Shown here in pieces: positions 14,123 to 23,095 of a stretch of 40,789 bases of DNA; position 1 is the first letter of the stretch; every line of letters starts with the position of its first letter. The DNA comes from JADFRG01 sp964590515 (GTDB lineage Bacteria > Chloroflexota > Anaerolineae > Anaerolineales > E44-bin32). Both the position numbers and the translations under genes were made by a program. The notes beneath the pieces were generated by a model that had not been told where the DNA came from, did no database searches, and saw only the letters and a program-made list of their open reading frames with translations. The DNA lies in the NCBI GenBank assembly GCA_964590515.1, contig CAZPZD010000020.1, forward strand, positions 1-40,789, written 5' to 3'.

Positions 14123-15115
14123 TTAGAAGCGGGTTTGCCAGCCTTCTGCCACATCGACCGTTTGGAGCTGATGTGCGTACAGCCGGGTCCACGGGCGGCC
14201 GCTGCGGTTGGCGATCCCGGTCAGCTCCTGCAGGCGGCCAACCGCCTTTGTCCGGAGAAACTCGGCCTGTTCGGCTTCGGGTAGGCCAGGGGCTTCCTGC
14301 CAGATCGCCCGACCGGCAAGGAACCCGGAAGCGCCGTTCTCACAGGCGATGGTCGTCTGCTGCTTGAAGGTGTCGTAGGCCACCCCGGCGCTCAGTAGCA
14401 CCCAGGGGATTTCGGCGGCCTCGCTCAGTTCCTGGCAGTGAACCGCCATGGCCGCCTCATCGGTTTCGAAATCGGGGTCGTCGGGAAACTCGGCCTTGAG
14501 CACGTCGATCCCCAAGGGACACAGCCGACGGGCGGTTTCGATCAGCATGTCCGGCTTGAGTTTGGCAAACTCGGCCGTCCCTTTCTTTGGACCCCCGGCG
14601 ATGTGGTAAGTCATCGGCTCGACCAGCAGGGGGATGTCGAACTCGCGGCACTCTTCGACCGATTCCCGGACGAAACCCTCCTGCTGGGCGGCACTTGCGC
14701 TGCCTGGGTTGTAGTACAGCAGGATCTTGACGGCCGAAGCCCCCATGCGTTTGATTTTCTCGACGCTCCAACCTTCGGCCGCCGTGGTCAAGCGGTCGCC
14801 CTGCGTCTCCTCGTAGCCGGTCGCCTCCAGGCTGACCAGGAAGCCTTGATTGCCAGAGATATGGGCTCCCCGCAGTGCCGGCGCGGCGCCGAACACCGGA
14901 TCGATCAGGATCGCGCTCGAGTGAGGAGCCAGCGCGGTCAGCAGGCGGATCTTGTAATCGACCATCTGTTGGTAGGTCACGGACTTCGGGGCTGCCGGAT
15001 TCAGGGCCTTGGCCAGGGAGCCCCGATGGTCGAGGGCAGTGATGGTGAAGAGCCCCTTTGGATTCGAAATCTCCTGGAGCCCGCGCAATTTGCCGAGGGT
15101 CAATGCAGGATGCAT
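14123..15115 (-). CDS. lacD: class I tagatose-1,6-bisphosphate aldolase family protein (LacD-like)
   Basis: A 330-residue Schiff-base aldolase of the LacD family. Relatives cleave tagatose-1,6-bisphosphate (and other ketose bisphosphates) or sulfofructose phosphate into triose phosphates. The Schiff-base lysine is K207 in VLKAEFP, matching LacD K205. K130 in ASAVKILLYY matches the second active-site lysine. ALDHRGSL (about 27-34) and VEPMTY (about 165-170) are also typical. It follows the oxidoreductase gene after 9 bases, with a very strong AGGAGGAG site and an ATG 3 bases later. No lac or tagatose genes and no sulfoquinovose genes are beside it, so the true substrate is open. Confidence 0.9.
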   Translation of the reverse strand: MHPALTLGKLRGLQEISNPKGLFTITALDHRGSLAKALNPAAPKSVTYQQMVDYKIRLLTALAPHSSAILIDPVFGAAPALRGAHISGNQGFLVSLEATGYEETQGDRLTTAAEGWSVEKIKRMGASAVKILLYYNPGSASAAQQEGFVRESVEECREFDIPLLVEPMTYHIAGGPKKGTAEFAKLKPDMLIETARRLCPLGIDVLKAEFPDDPDFETDEAAMAVHCQELSEAAEIPWVLLSAGVAYDTFKQQTTIACENGASGFLAGRAIWQEAPGLPEAEQAEFLRTKAVGRLQELTGIANRSGRPWTRLYAHQLQTVDVAEGWQTRF

Positions 15116-15124
15116 TCGCTCCTC

Positions 15125-16264
15125 CTATCCTCCAAACCAATCTGCTAACCGGCTGGCTTCGAGCTCGCGTTTGGCCTGCAAGTGCTCCGGGGCAGGCTCG
15201 AGGATTCGGACTTCAGGCTCCGGCGAAGCCAGGAAGTTGCCCTGCACCAGCATCGCCGCCCCTCCCCCCACTTCCAAGAAGCAGAAGCCGGTGCCATCGT
15301 AGGTCGCCTGGGAGACCTGGCCAGCAAGCTCCGCCGCGATTCTGGCGGCGACGACCTTGGCTTGAGCTTCGGCGAAAACGCCGGCCTGGGGCAGGCGTTT
15401 CCCGTTGGCAAGCGGGATCGACACCATGTCGCCCACCGCATAGACCCCAGGAAAGCTGGTCTCGAGGGTCCTGGGATTGACCTTCACCCAATCCCCGTCT
15501 CCCGCCAGCCCGCTTACCTGCGCGACCGACGGACAGAGGTGACCTGGGACGCCGATCATCAGATCAAAGGCCACCCGGGCGGTCTTGAAGTGAATCGCGC
15601 CCGACTCGATCGAAACTGGGGTGTGATTTGGATGGAATCCAACCTGGCTGGCCTCCAGCCGGCTTTCAACGACCGCGCAGCCAGTCTGGCCGAGTACGGG
15701 CAGCGACATCGGCTGCGGGGTATAGACGTCGACAACCGCCTCGATGCCCTTTCGGCCGAAGTACTCGCGCAGGAGCAGGGCAAGTTCGAAGGGCGCCGGC
15801 GGGCAAGGGAAGGGGACTCCCAGAATGACGATCGCCACCCGGCCGCCGGGGAATCGGCGGAGCCGCTCGGCGGCCACGGCCAGGCCCGGTCCGTCGTAGA
15901 AATCGAGCCCGTGCGCTCGGAAACCCGAGATTCCATCCGGATGGCTCTGGGCGCCTAAGGCGACCACCAGTGCATCCGCCTCCACTCGAGCCCCATCGAC
16001 CAGGGCGGCCTTCGCCTCAGGGTCGATCGCATCCACACTTCCATGTCGAACCGTGATCCCGAGCCGCTCGAGCGATTTCAGCGGCCGCTGGCCGGCGGCC
16101 AGGGTCGTTTCTCCGAGCAGCGCCCAAGTCTTGCGGAAACCAAAGGAGAACTGCTCGCGGCGATCGACGAGAGTGATGCGATCCTGCGGCGAGAGCAGCT
16201 TGCGGAGTTCAACGCCTGCCGCCACGCCACCGAACCCGCCGCCTAGAATCAAGACGTGCGCCAT
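15125..16264 (-). CDS. FAD-dependent pyridine nucleotide-disulfide oxidoreductase (SQR/FCSD-like)
   Basis: A 379-residue flavoprotein with an N-terminal FAD dinucleotide fold (VLILGGGFGG, about 4-13). A second fold region contains PFPCPPAPFELALLL, a segment resembling flavocytochrome c sulfide dehydrogenase and sulfide:quinone reductase. The FAD-binding VYAVGDMVSIPLANGK sits near 290-305. Relatives oxidize sulfide, NADH or other donors and pass electrons to quinones. The paired redox cysteines of true sulfide:quinone reductases cannot be assigned with certainty. The frame is open upstream, but the ATG at 16264 follows an AAAGGG site and starts the Rossmann strand. It is co-transcribed with the LacD-like gene. 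Substrate uncertain. Confidence 0.83.
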   Translation of the reverse strand: MAHVLILGGGFGGVAAGVELRKLLSPQDRITLVDRREQFSFGFRKTWALLGETTLAAGQRPLKSLERLGITVRHGSVDAIDPEAKAALVDGARVEADALVVALGAQSHPDGISGFRAHGLDFYDGPGLAVAAERLRRFPGGRVAIVILGVPFPCPPAPFELALLLREYFGRKGIEAVVDVYTPQPMSLPVLGQTGCAVVESRLEASQVGFHPNHTPVSIESGAIHFKTARVAFDLMIGVPGHLCPSVAQVSGLAGDGDWVKVNPRTLETSFPGVYAVGDMVSIPLANGKRLPQAGVFAEAQAKVVAARIAAELAGQVSQATYDGTGFCFLEVGGGAAMLVQGNFLASPEPEVRILEPAPEHLQAKRELEASRLADWFGG

Positions 16265-16305
16265 GGGCCCTTTCACCGACCCGACGATCGCGATCGGCGC
16301 GGCAA

Positions 16306-16314
16306 AGTGTAACA
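16306..16314 (-). promoter_or_regulatory. extended -10 promoter of the oxidoreductase-lacD operon
   Basis: TGTTACACT (TGn plus TACACT) lies on the minus strand about 41 bases upstream of the oxidoreductase ATG. It lies back-to-back with the LCP promoter. Confidence 0.5.
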
Positions 16315-16371
16315 AGGAATTCCGCCATTCCACTCATCCGCCGCTCACCGGTATCAGAGGGGTCGAGCGAG

Positions 16372-16377
16372 TACAAT
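16372..16377 (+). promoter_or_regulatory. -10 element of the LCP gene
   Basis: TACAAT lies 21 bases upstream of the LCP ATG, implying a leader of about 15 bases. No recognisable -35 or strong ribosome site is seen. Confidence 0.45.
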
Positions 16378-16398
16378 ACGGCGGTTTGGTCCGGACCG

Positions 16399-17499
16399 AT
16401 GACCCTTCGAACGCCCACTCCTAAGCCCTCCCCTCCCAGGCCCAAGCCGGATCGTTTCCGCTGGGCGCTGGCCGGCCTGTCGGCTGGCTTCGGCGTGACC
16501 CTGCTGCTTGTCGGAGTCCTGATCCATGCCGTTGTCCGCGACCTGACCGCCTCCTGGACCGGGACCGGACTCAATCCGTTCTCGCCCTCGGGCGGTTCGG
16601 GCACCCAGAACGCCCCGCTAGCGCCGGGCGTTGCGGGCCCGACTGCACCGCTTCCGGAGGTCACTCCGGCTCCCTGGAACGGCAGCTCTCGGGTCACGAT
16701 TCTGCTGATGGGTCTGGACTACCGGGATTGGGAGGCTGGGTCTGGAGCGCCGCGTACCGACTCAATGATGTTGATTTCGGTGGACCCGCTCACGGACCGG
16801 GTCAGCATACTCTCGATCCCCCGCGACCTGTGGGTCGAGATTCCCGGCTTCCAGCACAACCGGATCAACACCGCCTACAGTTCCGGCGAGGGCAACCGGC
16901 TGCCCGGTGGGGGGCCCGGCCTGGCGATGCGAACGGTCGAGAGCCTGATCGGAGTCCCGATTCAATACTACGTGGTACTCGACTTCTCGACCTTTGAACG
17001 GATGATCGACGAGATCGGCGGCGTGGATGTGGAGGTTCAGGAGCGGATCAAGATTTCCCCGATCGGCCGGACCAGCCTGTGGTTGGATCCCAAGGGCTAT
17101 CACCTGGATGGCGCAGAGGCGTTGGCCTACGCCCGCACCCGCCGGGGTGGCGGGGGTGACTTCAGCCGGGCCGGGCGGCAGCAGCAAGTGGCGATGGCGA
17201 TCCTGGACCGGGTCACGGGATTCCAGATGATCCCGTTCCTGGTGGCCAAGGCTCCGCTGCTCTATCAGGAGCTCGCCAGCGGCGTCCGTACCAACCTGTC
17301 TTTGGACGAAATGATCGGCTTGGCCTGGCTGGTGGTCCGCATCCCGCCCGAGAACTATCGAACCGAAGTGATCCAACCCCCGAGCATGGTCGGCTTCTAT
17401 ACCCGACCAGACGGCGCCCAGGTGCTGCGGGCTGTCCCTGACGCGATTCGGGAACTCCGGGACCTTCTATTTGTCGACACGAGTGCCATCGGTCCATGA
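16399..17499 (+). CDS. LytR-CpsA-Psr (LCP) family cell-wall glycopolymer ligase
   Basis: LCP enzymes transfer polyprenyl-phosphate-linked glycopolymers onto the cell wall or other surface acceptors. The 366-residue product has a short cytoplasmic Pro-rich N-terminus, one transmembrane helix (about 23-46) and a Pro/Gly-rich linker. The LCP domain starts near residue 98 with ILLMGLDYR and has RTDSMMLISVDP (119-130), SIPRDLWVEIPG (139-150) and RINTAYSSGEG (155-165). The Arg-rich AYARTRRGGGGDFSRAGRQQQ (about 240-260) binds the pyrophosphate in known structures. It opens the rightward operon and its stop overlaps the next start (ATGA). Family call secure; acceptor unknown. Confidence 0.93.
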   Translation: MTLRTPTPKPSPPRPKPDRFRWALAGLSAGFGVTLLLVGVLIHAVVRDLTASWTGTGLNPFSPSGGSGTQNAPLAPGVAGPTAPLPEVTPAPWNGSSRVTILLMGLDYRDWEAGSGAPRTDSMMLISVDPLTDRVSILSIPRDLWVEIPGFQHNRINTAYSSGEGNRLPGGGPGLAMRTVESLIGVPIQYYVVLDFSTFERMIDEIGGVDVEVQERIKISPIGRTSLWLDPKGYHLDGAEALAYARTRRGGGGDFSRAGRQQQVAMAILDRVTGFQMIPFLVAKAPLLYQELASGVRTNLSLDEMIGLAWLVVRIPPENYRTEVIQPPSMVGFYTRPDGAQVLRAVPDAIRELRDLLFVDTSAIGP

Positions 17500-18551
17500 G
17501 TGAAACGAAGCCGGTGACAGGCCAGACTCGGCCGCGCTGGTTCTTTTGGCTCGCGGGCCTGGCGGTATTCGGGACGATGGTGCTGCTGGTAGGCGGCCTC
17601 AGCGGGTACGCCTCCGGACTCGAGCGGCGGGCTGCCCGGCAGGCGCTGGAGGCCGGCGATTCGCTGCGCGATCAGTTCGACCTGGGAGTGGAGGATCTGC
17701 TCGCCGGGCACTATGAGAATGCCAAGCAGCGCTTCGAGTACATCCTGAGCATCGACCCCAACTACTCCGGCGCGCTCGAACTGCTGGAAGATGCCCGGCG
17801 CGGCTTGAATCAGCCGACCTTGACGCCTTCGCCCACCGGCGTACCGACTCAAGAGGTTACCCCGAGCGCTACTCTAGATCTGAGCTCGCTGGATGGGCTG
17901 GTCGAGGGGGCGCAGGCGGCCAACGCCCAAGGTAACTGGGACGCGGCCATTGAGATCCTGGTTACCCTGATCGGCGAGTCTCCGACCCATCGCCGTGCGG
18001 AAGTGAACCTGCTGCTCTACACCGCCCTGCGCAATCGCGGGTTGGACAAGATCTTCCGCGGCGAGCGGGAGCAGGGAATCTACGACCTGGCCCTCGCCGA
18101 GCGGATCACCGCCCTCGACGGTCAGGCACAAAGCTGGCGGACTTCGGCCGCCTTCTATTCATTTGCCAACAGCTACTTCGGATTGGACTGGGGGCTCTCC
18201 ACCGAATACTTCTCCCAGATCTGCGCGGCCGGAATCTGGGACGGCTGCTTCAAATACGCCCGCTCGGCCTGGGAATTCGCCGACCTGCTGTTCAAAGACC
18301 TGGACTCGTGCGGCTCGGCCATCCAGTACGATGCCTCGCTCCGCACTTTAGATCGGGAAGACGGACCGCCCACCGCGACCCAGGCTTTCACCATCTGCCT
18401 GACCGCCACGGCGGTCACTCCCACGCCGAGCCCGACGATCGGCCTTTCCGTCACTCCGACCGGCACTGCCGGGCCAAGCCCGACTCCAACCGAGACGCCA
18501 ACGATCACACCTACCTTCACCGAGACCCCGACCGAGGCTCCGCCCTCCTAG
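17496..18551 (+). CDS. membrane-anchored TPR-like protein with Thr/Pro-rich tail
   Basis: A 351-residue protein with one N-terminal transmembrane helix (about 16-39). It contains tetratricopeptide-like helices, seen in LLAGHYENAKQRFEYILSIDP (about 68-88) and in a second block around 145-215 (AAIEILVTLIGESPTHRRAEV). A Thr/Pro-rich linker separates the blocks (about 108-128), and a Thr/Pro-rich tail spans the last 45 residues. The bulk is probably outside the membrane. The start overlaps the LCP stop (ATGA), so it probably acts with the LCP protein in envelope assembly, for example as a scaffold. No enzymatic motif is seen, and the function is unknown. Confidence 0.82.
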   Translation: MSETKPVTGQTRPRWFFWLAGLAVFGTMVLLVGGLSGYASGLERRAARQALEAGDSLRDQFDLGVEDLLAGHYENAKQRFEYILSIDPNYSGALELLEDARRGLNQPTLTPSPTGVPTQEVTPSATLDLSSLDGLVEGAQAANAQGNWDAAIEILVTLIGESPTHRRAEVNLLLYTALRNRGLDKIFRGEREQGIYDLALAERITALDGQAQSWRTSAAFYSFANSYFGLDWGLSTEYFSQICAAGIWDGCFKYARSAWEFADLLFKDLDSCGSAIQYDASLRTLDREDGPPTATQAFTICLTATAVTPTPSPTIGLSVTPTGTAGPSPTPTETPTITPTFTETPTEAPPS

Positions 18552-18559
18552 TGGCGAAG

Positions 18560-18565
18560 TAGAAT
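18560..18565 (+). promoter_or_regulatory. possible internal -10 element before sthA
   Basis: TAGAAT lies 6 bases before an in-frame TTG at 18572 and 45 bases before the preferred ATG at 18611. It could start a second, possibly leaderless, transcript for sthA and the genes after it. Confidence 0.35.
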
Positions 18566-18610
18566 AGGCCTTTGCCTCCCCAAGCGGGGAGCCCGTGGAC
18601 AGACCCGACT

Positions 18611-20107
18611 ATGGATTCTCAGAGCGCCAGCGCCTACGATTACGACCTGTTGGTGATCGGATCCGGACCGGCCGGCCAGCGGGCCGCGATCCAGGCCGCC
18701 AAACTCGGCAAACGGGTCGGGCTGGTCGAGCGGAAGGCTGTCGTCGGCGGCGTGTGTATCAACACCGGCACCATCCCCAGCAAGACCCTTCGGGAAGCGG
18801 TGCTCTATCTCTCGGGTTACCGCTTACGCGGCATCTACGGCGTTTCCTATGCGGTCAAGCAAGATATCACCATGGCCGACCTGCTGTTCCGCACCGATAA
18901 CGTCATCAGCCACGAGCTGGATGTCATCCGTCATCAGCTGAGCCGCAACGGGGTGGTTCTGCTCAACGCAGAAGCCTCCTTCCTCGACCCCCATACCCTG
19001 AGGCTGCGATCCGCATTTGACACCGCCGAGCGGCAGGTGACCGCCGACAAGTTTGTGATCGCCACCGGGACTAGTGCCGCCCGCAGCCCCGACATCGCCT
19101 TCGACGGCCGTTGGATTCTGGCCAGCGACGACATCCTCACCCTGGACCAGATCCCGCACACGATGGCGGTGGTCGGAGCCGGCGTAATTGGCTGTGAGTA
19201 CGCTTCGATCTTCGCCGCCCTCGGAGTGCGGGTGACGCTGATCGACAAGCGGCCGCGCCTGCTCGAGTTCATCGACTCGGAGATCGCCGAGACCCTGACC
19301 TACCATCTCCGCCAGAACCGGGTGACGATCCGGCTGGGCGAGGAAGTCAACGCCATCGAGTCGATGCAGACCGAGCTCGGGGAGCGGGTCCGGATCCACC
19401 TCACCAGCGGGAAGAAGCTGACCGCCGAGAAAGCGCTCTACAGCGTCGGCAGGATGGGGGCCACCGAGGCGCTCAATCTGGAGGCCATCGGAATCCAGCC
19501 GGACCCCCGCGGCCGGCTCAAGGTCAATGAGCACTATCAGACCGACCTGCCGCACATGTACGCAGCCGGGGATGTGATCGGCTTCCCGAGCCTGGCCTCG
19601 ACCTCGCTCGAGCAGGGCCGGCTGGCAGCCTGCCACGCCTTCGGGCTGCAGGCCAAGAGCGTTCCAGCCCTCTTCCCGTACGGGATTTACACTATTCCAG
19701 AGGTCTCGTTTGTCGGGAAAAACGAGCAGGAGCTGACCGAACAAGGAGTCCCGTACGAGATCGGGAAGGCACACTACCGCGAGAGTGCCCGCGGGCAGAT
19801 CATCGGAGATGACAGCGGGCTGCTCAAGCTGATCTTCCACCTCGGGACCCGAGAGCTCTTAGGCGTGCACATCATCGGGGAAGGGGCTAGCGAGCTGATC
19901 CATATCGGCCAGGCCGTGCTCGCCTTCGGTGGGACCGTCGATTACTTCATCGATACGGTATTCAACTATCCGACCCTGGCGGAGTGCTACAAGACGGCAG
20001 CCTTCGACGGCATCAATCGCTTGGGCTCGCCGCAGGACACGATCTCGATCCGACCGATGCCGAAACGCGACCCCGGGCCGTCGGACCCGGGGGTGCACTC
20101 GACGTGA
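18611..20107 (+). CDS. sthA: soluble NAD(P)+ transhydrogenase (SthA type)
   Basis: The soluble Si-specific transhydrogenase is an FAD enzyme that moves reducing equivalents between NADPH and NAD+. The product of 498 residues is a flavoprotein disulfide reductase-like protein with GSGPAG (17-22) for FAD. In place of the usual CxxxxC redox pair it has C49 and T54 (CINTGTIPSK); loss of the second Cys is the SthA hallmark. It also has the NAD(P)-binding VVGAGVIGCEYASIF and the FAD motif MYAAGDVIGFPSLAST. The ATG at 18611 is preferred, but an in-frame TTG at 18572, 6 bases after a TAGAAT box, would add 13 residues. The stop overlaps the aminotransferase start (GTGA). Confidence 0.92.
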   Translation: MDSQSASAYDYDLLVIGSGPAGQRAAIQAAKLGKRVGLVERKAVVGGVCINTGTIPSKTLREAVLYLSGYRLRGIYGVSYAVKQDITMADLLFRTDNVISHELDVIRHQLSRNGVVLLNAEASFLDPHTLRLRSAFDTAERQVTADKFVIATGTSAARSPDIAFDGRWILASDDILTLDQIPHTMAVVGAGVIGCEYASIFAALGVRVTLIDKRPRLLEFIDSEIAETLTYHLRQNRVTIRLGEEVNAIESMQTELGERVRIHLTSGKKLTAEKALYSVGRMGATEALNLEAIGIQPDPRGRLKVNEHYQTDLPHMYAAGDVIGFPSLASTSLEQGRLAACHAFGLQAKSVPALFPYGIYTIPEVSFVGKNEQELTEQGVPYEIGKAHYRESARGQIIGDDSGLLKLIFHLGTRELLGVHIIGEGASELIHIGQAVLAFGGTVDYFIDTVFNYPTLAECYKTAAFDGINRLGSPQDTISIRPMPKRDPGPSDPGVHST

Positions 20108-21333
20108 GCCGGCCCATTTCCATCAGCAAACTGGCGGCCGGGATCCAGGAGTCGGCCACCATCCGGCTCAACCAGCAGGCCGCCCGACTGCGGGCCGATG
20201 GAAAGCCGGTCATCCACCTCGGGATCGGCGAACCGACCAATCGCGCTCCCCACACTGCGGTCGAAGCGGCAGAGAAACTGCTGGCTGCCGGGTCACTGAA
20301 GTACACCGCCACTGCCGGGATCCCTTCGCTGCGGCAGGCGATAGCGGATTACATGCTGGTCTCCTACGGCCGGGAAATTCCGCCGGCCAACGTGATCGCC
20401 TCCAACGGCTCGAAGCATTCGCTGCTTACGGTCTTGCTCGCCATCGTCAATTCCGGTGATCGGGTGGTCATCCCGGCTCCCTACTGGGTCACTTACCCGG
20501 AACAGGTGAAGCTATTGGGCGGCCGGTCAGTTATCGTGAGGCCCGAGCCGGGTAGCTTGCTCCCCAGCGCTGAAGCCCTGATCGCGGCGGCCGGCCTCCA
20601 GACCCGCGTAATTCTGCTCAACAGTCCCAACAACCCTTCCGGACTGGTATTTCTGGAATCCGATCTGGCCAAGCTCGTCGAGTTCTGCGAGGCCCGAGGA
20701 ATCTACCTCATCCTAGATGACATCTATCGCGAGTTGGTGTTCGACGGGCTGCGATTGCCGTCGCCTTTCGCTTTCACGCGACATGCACTCGACGAGAGCC
20801 ATGTCATCGTGGTGAATGGAGTTTCAAAACTCTACGGGATGACCGGACTGCGGCTCGGCTGGACGGTCGGGCCGCGGGCCCTGGTGGAGGCGATGGACAA
20901 GCTGCAGAGCCAGATGACCTCGAATCCATCGATCTTGTCCCAGGCGGCGGCCGAGGGGGCGCTGCGCGGCGATCAGCGAGTGGTGCAGGAGCTGCGGGCA
21001 ACCATTGAGGCCAATCGGGATGCGATGCTGGAGGCCCTGGGCGAGATGGCCGGCACTCAGGTCACCCGCCCGCAGGGCGGGCTGTTCTGCTTTCCAGATT
21101 TTTCGGCTCACGGATCGAGCTCGAAAGAGCTGGCGGAGCGACTGCTCGAACGGGCGCTGGTGGTAACCGTGCCCGGAGTCGAGTTTGGGATGGACGATCA
21201 TTTGCGGCTGAGCTTTGCCGGGGACCGGGCGGAAATCCTCGAGGGGATACGGCGGATTCGCTGGGCCCTCGATCCAGCCTCCCCGAAAGAAATTCGATTG
21301 GGTGATCGGGTAGCCGTGCGGGACTGGGCCTAG
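20104..21333 (+). CDS. class I PLP-dependent aminotransferase (aspartate aminotransferase-like)
   Basis: A 409-residue fold-type I aminotransferase that transfers amino groups between an amino acid, often aspartate, and 2-oxoglutarate. Visible features are KYTATAGIPSLRQAIADY (about 64-81), the YWVT aromatic-ring region (about 127-130), LLNSPNNPSG (about 170-179), the LDDIYRELVF strand (about 203-212) with the cofactor Asp, and the PLP lysine in VNGVSKLYGMTGLRLGW (about 238-254). The start is GTG and overlaps the sthA stop; upstream in-frame codons belong to sthA. Coupling with a transhydrogenase may reflect shared nitrogen/redox balance, but that is only positional. Substrate is uncertain within the family. 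Confidence 0.9.
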   Translation: MSRPISISKLAAGIQESATIRLNQQAARLRADGKPVIHLGIGEPTNRAPHTAVEAAEKLLAAGSLKYTATAGIPSLRQAIADYMLVSYGREIPPANVIASNGSKHSLLTVLLAIVNSGDRVVIPAPYWVTYPEQVKLLGGRSVIVRPEPGSLLPSAEALIAAAGLQTRVILLNSPNNPSGLVFLESDLAKLVEFCEARGIYLILDDIYRELVFDGLRLPSPFAFTRHALDESHVIVVNGVSKLYGMTGLRLGWTVGPRALVEAMDKLQSQMTSNPSILSQAAAEGALRGDQRVVQELRATIEANRDAMLEALGEMAGTQVTRPQGGLFCFPDFSAHGSSSKELAERLLERALVVTVPGVEFGMDDHLRLSFAGDRAEILEGIRRIRWALDPASPKEIRLGDRVAVRDWA

Positions 21334-21361
21334 AGGCCGACCGAGAAAAGGAATCATAGCG

Positions 21362-22141
21362 ATGGATTGGATTGCCGACCCCGAAATCTGGATCGCGCTC
21401 CTGACCCTCACCGCGCTGGAGATCGTACTCGGAATCGACAACATCGTTTTCATTTCCATATTGGCCGGCAAGCTCCCCGTGCCGGATCAGAGCCGGGCCC
21501 GCCAGATCGGTCTGCTGGCGGCGATGGGTACTCGAATTGGGTTGCTGTTTTCGCTGAGCTGGCTGATCGGGCTTACGGAGCCATTGTTCGCGGCTTTCGG
21601 CAGAGAGATTTCCGGCCGCTCGATCATCCTGATGGCTGGTGGCCTGTTCCTGCTGGCCAAGAGCACCCTTGAGATCCACGACAAATTGGAGGGGGAAGCC
21701 GGGGCCGGTTCCGCTCGGGTCATCCCATCGTTCCGGGGTGTCGTGATCCAGATCATGCTCCTGGACATCGTGTTCTCACTCGATTCGGTGCTCACTGCGG
21801 TCGGGATGGCCGAGCACTTGGCGGTGATGGTGGCGGCGGTCGTGATCGCGGTACTGATCATGCTGGCCGCCTCCGGGCCGATCAGCCGCTTTGTCGCCGA
21901 GCGTCCAACGGTGAAGATCCTGGCCCTCAGTTTCCTGCTCTTGATTGGTGTCTCGCTGGTTGCGGAAGGCCTCGATTTCCTCATCCCGAAGGGCTATATT
22001 TACTTCGCCATGGCCTTCTCGGTGTTTGTGGAGACGCTCAACCTGCAACTGCGGGCCCGGGAGGCTCGGCCGATCAAATTGCGCCAGGCCTACGTGGCCG
22101 GGAATCAAGCTGGGGAGGCCGAGGGTCCGGCCGAGGCTTAG
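21362..22141 (+). CDS. TerC/YgdQ-family integral membrane protein
   Basis: A 259-residue polytopic membrane protein with about seven helices. The family signature ALEIVLGIDNIVFISILAGK (about 18-37), with a conserved Glu and Asp inside the membrane, recurs as a second half-repeat in LLDIVFSLDSVLTAVGM (about 136-152). TerC relatives include metal (manganese) exporters and tellurite-resistance-associated proteins; YgdQ-type members are less studied. It begins 28 bases after the aminotransferase stop in the same direction, so it may be co-transcribed. The acidic intramembrane residues support metal-ion transport, but this is by family analogy. Confidence 0.88.
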   Translation: MDWIADPEIWIALLTLTALEIVLGIDNIVFISILAGKLPVPDQSRARQIGLLAAMGTRIGLLFSLSWLIGLTEPLFAAFGREISGRSIILMAGGLFLLAKSTLEIHDKLEGEAGAGSARVIPSFRGVVIQIMLLDIVFSLDSVLTAVGMAEHLAVMVAAVVIAVLIMLAASGPISRFVAERPTVKILALSFLLLIGVSLVAEGLDFLIPKGYIYFAMAFSVFVETLNLQLRAREARPIKLRQAYVAGNQAGEAEGPAEA

Positions 22142-22261
22142 CCCAGAGGGAGCCCTGGCCATTGGCGGCTGAGCCCGCCGCTGATCAAGATCTACGGGCC
22201 GCTCTGCCCCTTTGAATTTGTGCCGGCGGGGTTCCTACGTCAGAATCTCGTCGAGTCCTGA

Positions 22262-23095
22262 GTGTTCCTTCTTACCCGGCGAACTTACATAACCCCTGTA
22301 CTGTTGCTGGCGGTTTGGGCGGCCGGCTGTGGCCTGCTGCCCGGAGCGCCCCCAACCGCGGCACCCGCCGACTTCCCGACGGCCAGTCCGACGGCCGCGG
22401 TTCTTCCCACCGAAGCCCCCACAACGACGGAGCTCCCTTCACCGGAGCCGACCCAAACCGAGACTCCGTTGCCGACTGCAACCCAGAGCCCGACACCGAC
22501 TGCCACAGCCAGCCTGACGCCGCTTCCGGCCGGCTTTGTGCCGGTGCCGGATGTTACCGGTATGCACTACCGGGATGCCCGCTCGCAGGTGCTGCGAAGC
22601 GGGCTGAACTTCGTCTACCACGATGTGTTGGACCTCGGGCTGCCGGTCGGCACGATTCTGGCTCAAGACCCGTTGCCCGGAACCGGAGCGCGCCTGGGTT
22701 CGCTGGTCCATCTGCTGCGTAGTTTTGTAGCGCCGCCCGGGCTGGTCGGGGAGATCTGCTACCCGCTGCGGCTGATTTCCACCAGCGGCCGACTGCTGTT
22801 CTACGTCGATCTGGAAGAGCAGCTCGAATACGAGATCCGGACCGATTTCCCCTACGGGTCGACGTCGATCAGCGACTCGCAGATGTTCCTGCTCGACTCC
22901 TTCGAGAATGATCAGACCGATTCGCTGATCTTCCTCGCGCCGTTCACCGCCCGCTACGTTCTGTCGCTGGGGCCGTATTCCATCTCACAATCCCAACTCG
23001 ATGAGAATCCCGGCGGAATCTCGGTCGGCTGCCTGTGGGTTATACCCCAGGAGGAGGAGGCCGCCCGGCCTCAGTCCGAGAAACTGAGAGTGTAG
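22262..23095 (+). CDS. PASTA-domain lipoprotein
   Basis: A 277-residue predicted lipoprotein. The signal peptide ends in WAAGC, with the lipobox Cys at 23. A Thr/Pro-rich spacer of about 65 residues follows. A single PASTA-like domain (about 92-155) contains VPDVTGMHYRDARSQVLRSG and the late glycine turn AQDPLPGTGARLGS. PASTA domains bind peptidoglycan fragments or beta-lactams in kinases and penicillin-binding proteins. The C-terminal 110 residues form an unrecognised beta-rich domain. The start is GTG without a clear ribosome site. It lies 120 bases after TerC, and that gap has no other recognisable feature. Its last 25 bases overlap the convergent metallopeptidase gene. Confidence 0.78.
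   Translation: MFLLTRRTYITPVLLLAVWAAGCGLLPGAPPTAAPADFPTASPTAAVLPTEAPTTTELPSPEPTQTETPLPTATQSPTPTATASLTPLPAGFVPVPDVTGMHYRDARSQVLRSGLNFVYHDVLDLGLPVGTILAQDPLPGTGARLGSLVHLLRSFVAPPGLVGEICYPLRLISTSGRLLFYVDLEEQLEYEIRTDFPYGSTSISDSQMFLLDSFENDQTDSLIFLAPFTARYVLSLGPYSISQSQLDENPGGISVGCLWVIPQEEEAARPQSEKLRV

Noticed and set aside
18410..18550. Thr/Pro-coding repeats at the end of the TPR gene, considered as a DNA repeat array
   Set aside because: The bases vary between units and encode a low-complexity linker like those in several other surface proteins here. There is no regular spacer-repeat structure.
18824..19840. A 338-codon open frame opposite sthA
   Set aside because: It is complementary to conserved SthA motifs and its composition is a mirror of the sense codons. 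No start signal is seen.
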